A stretch of 33,157 nucleotides of DNA from Candidatus Poribacteria bacterium (GTDB lineage: Bacteria > Poribacteria > WGA-4E > PCPOR2b), in NCBI GenBank assembly GCA_022822785.1, contig JAJEAL010000132.1:1-33157 (forward strand), in the 5' to 3' direction. Position numbers and translations under genes: made by a program. Every line of letters begins with the position of its first letter. Positions within the stretch are counted from its first letter, which is position 1. Below, piece by piece: positions 1 to 7,239 of this stretch. The notes beneath the pieces were generated by a model. It did no database searches. It worked only from the letters and a program-made list of their open reading frames with translations, and was not told the origin of the DNA.

Positions 1-561
1 CTGTTGTAGGAATGCAGGCTTACCAGTTTTGAGCTCTAACTCAACGCCATATTCCTGAACGGATTGCGTCCTATCCTGACCGGTATACCGTACCGCATCA
101 AGACAAACTTCAATACACCCCATAGCAGCGCTTAAGTGCCAGGTTTCACGGAGATTCTCAACGTAAAGCATCGGGACTACGGGCGTTCCATTTAGATACT
201 TTGCCGCCGCTTCGACCGCTTCAACGTGAATCTTCTCAAGGTTTCCCTTCAAAAGTGCTTGCGCTTGTTGATCGGTAAGCGACATTTCGAGCTCTGTATA
301 CGTATACATCTCTTCGGTTTGAGCTTTGAATGTAACTAGTTGCGTTATTTTCCTATCACGTCCGGAGGCAACGGGCCTCGTTCTAAGTCGCAAAGCAGCA
401 CCGTTCCGTGCGAGCTGTCCGGTCGTCGTATCGAGGTAAGTATCCTGTTGTGGAGACTTCCTATAATCCGAAAGTATATAGCCCGCCACCTGTTTCTGTG
501 ATCGAATCTGATCGAGCACCTGTGACGATGTCGCTTGGAATTTTGCTTCAACTTCAATCAT
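1..561 (-). CDS. CYTH-domain protein, triphosphatase/adenylate-cyclase-like (3' end cut by window edge)
   Basis: The open frame runs from an ATG at 561 to the left edge with no stop, so 187 codons are visible and the C-terminus is missing. The protein opens MIEVEAKF, which carries the ExExK signature of the CYTH fold (E3, E5, K7). An LRLR strand at about residues 58-61 and a TFKAQTEE segment at about 79-86 fit the alternating basic and acidic strands of the triphosphate tunnel. CYTH enzymes bind a triphosphate with divalent metal and act as inorganic or thiamine triphosphatases or class IV adenylate cyclases; the sequence does not decide which. It lies 66 bp downstream of a PPP-type phosphoesterase and is probably the last visible gene of that operon. 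No strong Shine-Dalgarno sequence precedes the ATG. The family call is firm; substrate is unknown. Confidence 0.8.
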   Translation of the reverse strand, partial: MIEVEAKFQATSSQVLDQIRSQKQVAGYILSDYRKSPQQDTYLDTTTGQLARNGAALRLRTRPVASGRDRKITQLVTFKAQTEEMYTYTELEMSLTDQQAQALLKGNLEKIHVEAVEAAAKYLNGTPVVPMLYVENLRETWHLSAAMGCIEVCLDAVRYTGQDRTQSVQEYGVELELKTGKPAFLQQ

Positions 562-627
562 GATATAGCTGCACCAAAGATGATTAAGATTCGCTTCCAA
601 CCGCTGAATTTGAGGTATATCAAGGAA

Positions 628-1668
628 TCAGTCGATTAGTCTGTTCACTGTAGCAAAGGTCCGCTGCGGATAAATATCCTGAAGAATCGAAATCGCTGCA
701 TCCGTATAGATGGCATCGACACAAGAATTACGAATCCGAATCATGCCTTCAATGTTTCCACGCATATACGGATCAGTACTCACCGCTTTGTCCCAAACAC
801 TTCCAAGTATCCCACGTGACTCAATTGCTTTCGGATCATGCCCGAAAGCAGACCGCTCAATCTCAAACTGATCGAATAGCAGTTCCACCTGTGATGCATT
901 CTCCCACCAGCGGCGTGTTCCAACCGGACTGTTCAATGAACTATCAGAGACTAGCAATGGGTGTTCAAAGCTGCCTGCCCGCCGGAGCGCATCAAACTGA
1001 TTGTTCAGGTCGTCGATGCTACCTTCAAACCCGATTGGCGGTCCAGCGTGGAATAATCCCCACTCCTTTGCCCGATGGGCAACCGGCAATCCCTCAATCC
1101 ATTCTAACGTGCCATCTGCCTCAATGATACGGAGAAACAGATTCCACGCATTCCGCAGGTCTGCCGTGAAGTAGGGTTGGTTAAGCCGCCATTGCTGTGT
1201 TGCACGCTGGAGCAATGAATCTGAATCGGGATCGGATTTCGCTGCTGCCTGATAAATTTCTGCGATTGTCCGCGTCGAGAGTGGCTCAATGTGAAGGCGC
1301 CGCAACGAATTGTCCAATTCCTCGTTTGTCTTTGCCCATGAAGCAATCGTCTGCCAGTCTTCCGGATTTGCCGGATTTGCCAACCATTCTTGACGATGAC
1401 GCTTGTCATGAACAGTCCGTAGCAGGAAGAGTTCGTGATTTCCGAGAAGTGCGATAACCTGATCGGGAATCTGACGGTCCAGCGATCGGATCAGATCAAT
1501 AACCTGCTTGGAATCGGGCCCGCTTGTGATGTAATCGCCGAGGAAAAATAGACACGCCTCTCCACCAACCCACTGATTGCTTTCATCAATGAGCCGTGCG
1601 TGTAGAAGCAGATTACGAAGTGCTCGGTAATTTCCGTGGATATCTGAGATAATATACCATAAACGCAT
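628..1668 (-). CDS. Calcineurin-like (PPP-type) metallophosphoesterase, ApaH/PrpE-like
   Basis: This 346-residue protein has the ordered metal-site motifs of PPP phosphoesterases: DIHGN (D9, H11), GDYITSGPDS (D45), GNHE (76-79), FHAG (H207) and FGHDP (H277). They are spaced as in bacterial symmetrical Ap4A hydrolases and PrpE-like phosphatases. Those enzymes use a two-metal centre to hydrolyse phosphoesters or dinucleoside polyphosphates. One oddity is that the usual GDxVDRG box reads GDYITSG, so the conserved D-R pair is absent. The ATG at 1668 is preferred to an in-frame TTG two codons upstream. The gene ends 66 bp before the CYTH gene and starts 21 bp after the stop of the upstream propeller gene, consistent with one transcript. 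A role in nucleotide or polyphosphate turnover together with the CYTH protein is inference. Confidence 0.82.
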   Translation of the reverse strand: MRLWYIISDIHGNYRALRNLLLHARLIDESNQWVGGEACLFFLGDYITSGPDSKQVIDLIRSLDRQIPDQVIALLGNHELFLLRTVHDKRHRQEWLANPANPEDWQTIASWAKTNEELDNSLRRLHIEPLSTRTIAEIYQAAAKSDPDSDSLLQRATQQWRLNQPYFTADLRNAWNLFLRIIEADGTLEWIEGLPVAHRAKEWGLFHAGPPIGFEGSIDDLNNQFDALRRAGSFEHPLLVSDSSLNSPVGTRRWWENASQVELLFDQFEIERSAFGHDPKAIESRGILGSVWDKAVSTDPYMRGNIEGMIRIRNSCVDAIYTDAAISILQDIYPQRTFATVNRLID

Positions 1669-1689
1669 AAGCAATTACACAGATCTGAT

Positions 1690-3066
1690 TCATTTAACGT
1701 GGCGCATGTAAATATCGCCAATATCGCTACGGGCATCGCTCCACACAACGCTCAGTTGATTCAACTCGGATTCGACGACATAAGGGGGTTGCTGCACACC
1801 GTCCGCCGTGCATAGCGGAATTCCGTTATCAACCCAAAGCGCCTTCCCTTCTAAATTGATTTTCTGTCCGTAGATGTTGTCGCTGCTCTTGTCGTCGTAA
1901 TCTTCTCGAAAGTCCAGCCACGCAACAAAAAATTCGTTTTCGCCACAGCGGGTCAAGAACGGCTTATCTTGATACCCACCAGCGATACACAGTGGGATGC
2001 CGTTGCGTGTCCACCGGGGGGTTCCATCAGCACTGATTCGTTGAGCGTAAAGATCCGAAAAGACATCCCGCTCATCCCGCCAAACGGCTACCACGCCTCC
2101 ACGTCCGTCGTTCGTCATTGTGAGATTTTTTTGAACCCCGTCCGCATCGCAAATTGGCACACCGTTCTCGTCCCAAACCTTGTTTCCTTTTGAATCTATC
2201 CGTTGTGCGTAGAAATCGTCGTTTATAAAGTTCTCATAGTTCTGCCAGACAACGATAAGTCCACCGCGTCCGTCGCTCACAGCACGCGGTTCCCCCTGCA
2301 GCCCTGCCATTGGTGAAATAACGGTTGGTTTGTCCCAAAGATGTTTCCCGTCCAGTCCTATTCGGTGTGCCAGGATATTCCACTGCTCGTAACCGATTAC
2401 CTCCCACCAGACCACGTAAAAGCTACCTTCCCCACCGGGGACCAACCGGGGTGTGCTCTGAAGTGCATCTGCGGACAGGAAAACGGGTATGCCATCAAGT
2501 TTCCACATTGGTTGGCCGTTCCTGTTAATTCGTTGAACATAAAGATCATGAAAGTCCGGGTGTTGACGCCGATCTTTCCAAACGATAATCGCCCCACCTG
2601 ATTCATCGCTCAAAATTTCTATATCAGATTGGTCTGCTATATCTGTACATACCGGGGCATCTCCGTCAGGTATCAGCTTATTGCCGGATAGGTCGATTAC
2701 TTGGGCGTAGACATCCCAATTCCCCGGTTCGCGTTGATCCGTCCAAGCAATGATGATGTGCCCTCCATTTCGCGTCATCCGTAACCATCGTTGATCGCGT
2801 TTTCGGTCGCAAATCGCTATCCCATTCTCGGTCCAGAGGGGGATGCCATCGACGTTGAGTCGTTGAGCGTAAACATCCCAATCCTTTCCAGTCCGGAAGT
2901 CTTCCCAAATAACAACCGTTCCACCAACGCCGTCACTGACTCCCCGCGGCGCAAACTGGCCCTGAGGGGCAATCGCAATCGGGATGTTCTCCGAAGCACG
3001 GGCTCGCATAACGCCGGTCAGGATGAGTACACTGCACAACATCGACCAGAAATGTATCTGCTTCAT
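1690..3066 (-). CDS. Secreted repeat protein, probable beta-propeller with about eight 50-residue repeats
   Basis: The 458-residue product begins with a signal peptide (MKQIHFWSMLCSVLILTGVM, cleavage likely after ARAS), so it should be exported. The rest is about eight repeats of roughly 50 residues. Each repeat has a G-G-hydrophobic-V-W-x-D/E-x-R strand, a D-hydrophobic-YAQRI strand, a DG turn, a W and then NGIPIC. The period and strand pattern suggest a propeller, with the last repeat lacking its closing segment. No catalytic motif is visible. The ATG at 3066 is chosen because it puts the signal peptide at the N-terminus; an upstream in-frame start would add 16 polar residues. It lies between the isochorismatase and phosphoesterase genes on the same strand. 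A binding or surface role is likely, but no ligand can be named. Confidence 0.72.
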   Translation of the reverse strand: MKQIHFWSMLCSVLILTGVMRARASENIPIAIAPQGQFAPRGVSDGVGGTVVIWEDFRTGKDWDVYAQRLNVDGIPLWTENGIAICDRKRDQRWLRMTRNGGHIIIAWTDQREPGNWDVYAQVIDLSGNKLIPDGDAPVCTDIADQSDIEILSDESGGAIIVWKDRRQHPDFHDLYVQRINRNGQPMWKLDGIPVFLSADALQSTPRLVPGGEGSFYVVWWEVIGYEQWNILAHRIGLDGKHLWDKPTVISPMAGLQGEPRAVSDGRGGLIVVWQNYENFINDDFYAQRIDSKGNKVWDENGVPICDADGVQKNLTMTNDGRGGVVAVWRDERDVFSDLYAQRISADGTPRWTRNGIPLCIAGGYQDKPFLTRCGENEFFVAWLDFREDYDDKSSDNIYGQKINLEGKALWVDNGIPLCTADGVQQPPYVVESELNQLSVVWSDARSDIGDIYMRHVK

Positions 3067-3157
3067 GTTTTGCTCGCATCCGCATGGTGTTAAACTGAAT
3101 TGGTGTGTCAGCAAGGGGAGACTGGCGGACTTAAAGGACAGTCACGGTATAAATGAG

Positions 3158-3958
3158 CTACTGAGCTGCATTTGCGGTTAGGTCGTCACTCGTTACTGTT
3201 GGACACCAGAACTTCTCTATGTATGCGATAATGAGTTGTGTCCCCTCTTCGTGACTGACATAGGGAGGTTTGAACGGATTGTACATTGCGTCCGTGAGAT
3301 CTCGAACCAACGCAACGTTGAATTGTCCCGACCGAACCATCGCTTTTATCGCGAAAGATCTGCCCAACACACACATATTGGTGTGGACCCCCATGTAGAG
3401 CAGATTTTTTATCCCCTTTTGCACAAGGAGGTTATATACCTCTTGACCGTTATCGCTAATAGCATCTCCATCCTTAATCTCAATTGCTGGATGTTGGCGA
3501 TGCCACGCCTTGAAGCCTTGATCTTCGCCGGTGTCCGAACCGCCATCCGATGAATCAACTGGTTGGGGCGGATCTGGATGCTCAATCGGATCGGGCATTT
3601 CTACATGTGGGACATCGAGTATCCACCGCCGTGCGGGGTGTCCATCGTAGAAATCCATCGTATCCGACGGCGCGTGAATAATCTGCACCCCTCTATCTCG
3701 GGCGGTGTTTATCACGACATTCATGCGTGGTGCCATGATATTGACCCGCTCCGTCGCGCCCCACGACCAATGTTTGTTCCACATGTCCACGATGATAATC
3801 GCTGTCTCAGAAGGACGCCAAGCCACCTCCTCTTCGACTACCCGCCAACCGTTGCGCCCGGTTATCTTAGCGAGTTGTCGAAGGGTTGTTAATTGCAGGG
3901 CATCGTTACGGTTAGGCTCGCTTGCCCCAGATATGATGAGTGGAATGTTGAATGTCAT
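3158..3958 (-). CDS. Isochorismatase-family cysteine hydrolase (nicotinamidase-like)
   Basis: This 266-residue cytoplasmic protein has the isochorismatase-like alpha/beta core. D58 lies in AIIIVDMWNKHW. A lysine near 162 sits in the position before the helix that carries the catalytic lysine in this family. The nucleophile C196 is in GVHTNMCVLGR, with the preceding turn typical of the family. Members hydrolyse amides or ethers such as nicotinamide, N-carbamoyl compounds or isochorismate; the substrate here is not evident. An unusual acidic, proline-rich insertion lies at about residues 118-148, between the strand ending in HAPSD and the catalytic lysine region. AAGGAG precedes the ATG at 3958 with good spacing. 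The gene follows the M20 peptidase with a 37-bp gap, so the two could act in one amide-degrading route. Confidence 0.85.
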   Translation of the reverse strand: MTFNIPLIISGASEPNRNDALQLTTLRQLAKITGRNGWRVVEEEVAWRPSETAIIIVDMWNKHWSWGATERVNIMAPRMNVVINTARDRGVQIIHAPSDTMDFYDGHPARRWILDVPHVEMPDPIEHPDPPQPVDSSDGGSDTGEDQGFKAWHRQHPAIEIKDGDAISDNGQEVYNLLVQKGIKNLLYMGVHTNMCVLGRSFAIKAMVRSGQFNVALVRDLTDAMYNPFKPPYVSHEEGTQLIIAYIEKFWCPTVTSDDLTANAAQ

Positions 3959-3995
3959 TGGATAGTCTCCTTATTCCCTCTATTTCTTATGTTTT

Positions 3996-5237
3996 TCAGG
4001 AAATGCTCTTCGCCATGAATGTTGCGTACACCTTTGTGGTTTTGACCAGATCCGATATACTGACCCGCTCATTCATGCCGTGGGCACCCTGTCCATTGGG
4101 ACCGTAACCGACACCGGGCATTCCGCCCTCTTCAACGAAGAAATGCAAATCGGTGAATCCGCTCGTTGTGCTGAATTTTGTGGGTTGACGACGTATGCTG
4201 CGCACCGCGCGTGCAAATGCTTGAGGAAAATAGTGGTCTGGTTCCACAACACACGGCTCTATCTGCAATGTCGAAGCCACATCAGTCTTCAATTCTGTAT
4301 CGGATTCACAGACTTCCCGAATCGTCCCACGCAACTCCGCTTCTGCCCTTGCCAAACGCTCATTGGGGAGGATTCTCCGATCTATGGAGAAGGTCACTTG
4401 TGCAGGGACAGTATTGACCTTATCCCCCTCCGTGCCGTGAAAAATGCCGCCAATGTTGACTGTGGGATATCGGTCACTGCCCGAAAAGGTTTTGAATACG
4501 CGATCTGACGCTTTTAACTGCTGCTTCAGAGGTTGAATCCCCGTCACAAGAGCGGCTGCCTTTTCAAAGGCGTTTAATCCCTTGTCCGGATTGGCGGCGT
4601 GTGCTGCTTTGCCGTGGACTTTTACCTCTAACCACAACACACCGTTGTGCCCCACACCCACGTTGAGAACGGACCCGCCTTCGCAATTGACGACATAATC
4701 TGCCTGAACTAACCCGTTGCGTACGACGTATCCGGCGCCTAGTTCACCACCGGTCTCTTCGTCACAGGTGAGCGAACATTCAATGTTGAAAGTGGGCTTG
4801 ACACCGGTCGCTTGCAGTGCCGCGATCGCAAACAACAACGCAGCGATAGAGTCTTTCATATCGTCCGCTCCCCTACCGTAGAGCCAATCCCCAACAATCT
4901 CGGGCTTGAACGGATCGAAACGCCAATCGCCGGAGACCGGAACAACATCGTAGTGAGCGTTGAAATGGACGGTTTTTTCTGCCCCGACATCCCACCGCGC
5001 AATCAGATTCAGGCGCGGATAATTGTCGGCGTGTGGTACAACTACTTGCGCTTCAGCTTGAGGGACCGGCACAACCTGTGTGCTCATGCCGAGTGCTTCG
5101 CACCGTTCCTGAAGCAGCTGCACGATTTCTGCGTAGTTTGTGCCGGGCGGATTCACAGTGGGAATCCTGACCAATTCTTTGAGCGAATCGCAAAGCAGCG
5201 AACTGCCTTGATCGATATAGTCGTATATTTTCTGCAT
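3996..5237 (-). CDS. M20 family metallopeptidase/deacylase (ArgE/DapE/ACY1-like)
   Basis: The 413-residue product carries the two-zinc M20 motifs: HYDVVP (metal histidine), GRGADDMKD (bridging aspartate), CDEETGG (general-base and metal glutamates) and a late NGQGAHGMNERV segment with the last metal histidine. A central dimerisation domain contains the GKAAHAANPDKGLNAFEKA stretch. These enzymes remove acyl or aminoacyl groups from amino acids or peptides in the cytoplasm. The motifs alone do not separate acetylornithine deacetylase, succinyl-diaminopimelate desuccinylase and carnosinase-like members. AAAGGAA sits seven bases before the second ATG (5237) and directly abuts the first ATG (5243), so 5237 is chosen. 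It lies between the EF-Tu-like gene (45-bp gap) and the isochorismatase gene (37-bp gap). Confidence 0.88.
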   Translation of the reverse strand: MQKIYDYIDQGSSLLCDSLKELVRIPTVNPPGTNYAEIVQLLQERCEALGMSTQVVPVPQAEAQVVVPHADNYPRLNLIARWDVGAEKTVHFNAHYDVVPVSGDWRFDPFKPEIVGDWLYGRGADDMKDSIAALLFAIAALQATGVKPTFNIECSLTCDEETGGELGAGYVVRNGLVQADYVVNCEGGSVLNVGVGHNGVLWLEVKVHGKAAHAANPDKGLNAFEKAAALVTGIQPLKQQLKASDRVFKTFSGSDRYPTVNIGGIFHGTEGDKVNTVPAQVTFSIDRRILPNERLARAEAELRGTIREVCESDTELKTDVASTLQIEPCVVEPDHYFPQAFARAVRSIRRQPTKFSTTSGFTDLHFFVEEGGMPGVGYGPNGQGAHGMNERVSISDLVKTTKVYATFMAKSIS

Positions 5238-5282
5238 AATCATTTCCTTTATGGTATTACAGCTAGTAAATCAAATGTTCTA

Positions 5283-6467
5283 TTATTCTATAATTTCTGT
5301 GACAACCCCCATTCCAATCTTTGCTTCCATCTTCTTAATCTCGAATCGCGTACCGATTTCTAGTGCCATCGGTATATCAAGGGAAATTCGCACGGTCGCG
5401 TGTTCGCCCGGATTGACAATCGCAACCTCGGACGAAAGGTGGAGATGACCCGTAACATCGATTGTCCAGAGGTGAATCTCCGGTTTATCGTTCCCAACGA
5501 GAGGGATATGTGTTCCGCACTCCTCTTGGGTCATCACATAAACAGCCGCTTCAAATTCTGTATGCGATCTGATGCTCTTCGGTTGTGTGACCACCTGTCC
5601 CGGCGTAATCCATCCCATCTCCGCATCGACTCGGACTTCATCGTCAGCGCTTTCATTCGTATCGTCGTGTCGCAAACCCACGCAACGGGTTTTGATACGA
5701 TCCCCTTTGCCAACGACATCGACCGGGTGTCCCACAGCGAGACCGCCCTGCACCACCGGGCCATACAGTGTAGAAATGCCTTTTGGGTCGTCAGTAACCT
5801 TGCGAATCGGCATCAGCAATGGCAATTCAAGTGGGTTCAGCGGTTGCGGCATACACCGATTCATCGCGAAGATGAGATTGACAATCGGTTGCCAGTGATC
5901 TGAATTAAGATTTTGCCCCTTATAGTTAAATGCTTTCGCTGCATCGCCAACAATGACCGGCGAGTCGTCCTCTGCATAGCCACAATCGGTGAGTATCTCA
6001 CGAATCTCCATCTCGCAAATCTCAATTAATTCTGGATCTTTGACCTTCTCTGCCTTGTTCAGGAAGGTTACAACCGCGGGTACGCGAACTTGACTCGCAA
6101 GTCGGATCTCGGCTTCGGCTTCCGCGGTTACGCCGTCAACTGCACTCACCACCAAAATTGCCCCACGAATCCCCGGCGAACCACCGATCAACATCTTAAC
6201 GTTATCCCCATGGCTCAGTCCGTCAATATGTGTGTAATGCCTGCCGCTTGTTTCATAATCAACCACCCTATAACTGACATAAGTCTGTTCTCTTATCGAG
6301 TGATGCGTTGGTTGCTGCGGTCCAAAGTCGTCTGCGTCCGTCTGCGTGGAGCCAATCCGTGAAACTACCTTGATTATTCCGGCGATCAGCGTCGTTTTGC
6401 CGTGTCCTATCCCGCCGAGGGTGCAGATTGTCAACCCTTGATGTCGGTATTGCCTTTTTTCATCCAT
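5283..6467 (-). CDS. Divergent EF-Tu paralogue with degenerate GTPase motifs
   Basis: The 394-residue protein has the length and three-domain order of bacterial EF-Tu. Landmarks are VDYETSGRHYTHID, RGAILVVSAVDG, VPAVVTFLNK, SHTEFEAAVYVMTQEE in domain 3 and a C-terminal GMGVVTEIIE. The P-loop reads GGIGHGKT (18-25) instead of GHVDHGKT. The switch-I GITI box is not kept, although a threonine (T62) is near its place. DCPGH has become DGLSH (82-86), losing the DxxG glycine while keeping the catalytic histidine. NKCD has become NKAE (137-140), and the G5 SAL is GDAA. A canonical translation role is therefore doubtful; altered nucleotide binding or a regulatory or decoy role is inference. AGAGGA lies seven bases before the ATG at 6467, and that start gives the EF-Tu length. 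It heads the minus-strand operon. Confidence 0.85.
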   Translation of the reverse strand: MDEKRQYRHQGLTICTLGGIGHGKTTLIAGIIKVVSRIGSTQTDADDFGPQQPTHHSIREQTYVSYRVVDYETSGRHYTHIDGLSHGDNVKMLIGGSPGIRGAILVVSAVDGVTAEAEAEIRLASQVRVPAVVTFLNKAEKVKDPELIEICEMEIREILTDCGYAEDDSPVIVGDAAKAFNYKGQNLNSDHWQPIVNLIFAMNRCMPQPLNPLELPLLMPIRKVTDDPKGISTLYGPVVQGGLAVGHPVDVVGKGDRIKTRCVGLRHDDTNESADDEVRVDAEMGWITPGQVVTQPKSIRSHTEFEAAVYVMTQEECGTHIPLVGNDKPEIHLWTIDVTGHLHLSSEVAIVNPGEHATVRISLDIPMALEIGTRFEIKKMEAKIGMGVVTEIIE

Positions 6468-6887
6468 CGCTTTCCTCTCTGACAGATATGTAGTAAGTAA
6501 TGCGTCAAACACAATCTGGGATTACTCCGCATGAATCTGTGACCCCACTGCACACCTACTCACTGCTCCCGCTTAAAGATTGGATTGAAAGATAGCCTCC
6601 CGTATTTTACCACAGAGAAGCGTGCAGCGTCCATCAAAAGCAAAATGGGATTCAGCGAATCTTGAGGGAATTTGCCTAGTCCGGCGTCCACATGATAGTG
6701 CACACTTTGAGCCTGTTCTGCCTGACACCGGCTGCAGTCTCATCCGCCGGTAAGATCTTACCGGCGAACTTAATCGTGTTTCCCATCATTCTAACTTTTA
6801 CAGAATTAATCTCGATTTGACGAAAAAACTTGAGAACTCTCAGCAAGAATTTGTGTCTATATATTAATGCGATTGTGTTAGAGCCGG
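6468..6887. other. Noncoding stretch upstream of the EF-Tu-like operon
   Basis: I see no supported gene here. The minus-strand open frame at 6676-6936 lacks a Shine-Dalgarno sequence, a recognisable domain and operon partners. The EF-Tu-like Shine-Dalgarno sequence lies at its left end, and a perfect 22-bp palindrome sits at 6745-6766. No clear minus-strand promoter for the operon was found. Confidence 0.5.
6745..6766. repeat. Perfect 22-bp palindrome
   Basis: The half-site CGCCGGTAAGA is followed directly by its exact reverse complement, giving 11 plus 11 bases with no spacer. A zero-loop palindrome suits a dimeric DNA-binding protein better than an RNA hairpin, although extrusion is possible. 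It is about 280 bp upstream of the EF-Tu-like start and about 120 bp upstream of the plus-strand promoter at 6888. No regulator can be assigned. Confidence 0.55.
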
Positions 6888-6916
6888 TTGATAATCTGTA
6901 TTGAATCGTGTAAAAT
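6888..6916 (+). promoter_or_regulatory. Near-consensus sigma70-type promoter
   Basis: TTGATA (6888-6893) and TAAAAT (6911-6916) are separated by exactly 17 bp; each hexamer has one mismatch to consensus. The expected start is near 6922-6924. The next signal downstream is a Rho-independent terminator at 6981-7010, and the next same-strand gene starts at 7240. Confidence 0.5.
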
Positions 6917-6921
6917 AGCCC

Positions 6922-7010
6922 TGCTGGTGTTTTCATCCTAGAGCAAATCCCCGCTGTGAACGGTTTTGAGGTGATACTTCAGAGCGAGGTTTGAATCACT
7001 CGCTTTTTTA
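6922..7010 (+). ncRNA. Candidate small RNA or attenuated leader
   Basis: The segment is bounded by a good promoter and a hairpin-plus-T-run terminator, giving a predicted RNA of about 90 nt with no convincing ORF. GGTGAT (6970-6975) can pair with ATCACT (6995-7000), overlapping the terminator's 3' arm, so two exclusive folds are possible. It could be an independent sRNA or a leader controlling read-through into the gene at 7240. It matches no RNA family I recognise. Confidence 0.35.
6981..7010 (+). terminator. Rho-independent terminator
   Basis: AGCGAG (6983-6988) pairs with CTCGCT (6999-7004) across a 10-nt loop and is followed by a run of T. Two further weak pairs can extend the base. It reads in the plus direction and has no protein gene upstream on that strand. 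Confidence 0.6.
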
Positions 7011-7160
7011 AAATCAGGGCTTTGAGTTGTTTTGTGCTATGTTGTCCTGCTGAGGTATGGTGATATATTGACGTGTTAGATTTGACAGTTCCCAGCTAGC
7101 TCGATTTATGGGTCGCCAAATGTCCACCCTGGCAACTTGTGTAAAATAACAGCGTGCCCT

Positions 7161-7186
7161 ATAGGCCAGTATTCGTATTTCGATAC
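7161..7186. repeat. Short interspersed repeat, copy A
   Basis: This stretch and its left flank resemble 11257-11287: 25 of 33 aligned bases match, sharing TAGGCC and TATTTCGA. The element is upstream of the FG-GAP protein gene. It may be a decayed member of the GTAGG-headed repeats found elsewhere in the window. Confidence 0.35.
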
Positions 7187-7239
7187 AACAACACGATCGT
7201 TGATCGAGGAAGCGGTTCAGTCCGAAAGGAGTGTTATCA

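Noticed and set aside
345-557. Minus-strand open frame of 70 codons
   Set aside because: It overlaps the CYTH frame in another register and is arginine/histidine-rich nonsense; the CYTH frame has the family motifs.
4812-5363. Plus-strand open frame of 183 codons antisense to the M20 peptidase
   Set aside because: It is a shadow of a well-supported gene with all M20 motifs, and has no ribosome site or domain.
6676-6936. Minus-strand open frame of 86 codons upstream of the EF-Tu-like gene
   Set aside because: No Shine-Dalgarno sequence, no recognisable domain, and it overlaps the 22-bp palindrome and the plus-strand promoter.
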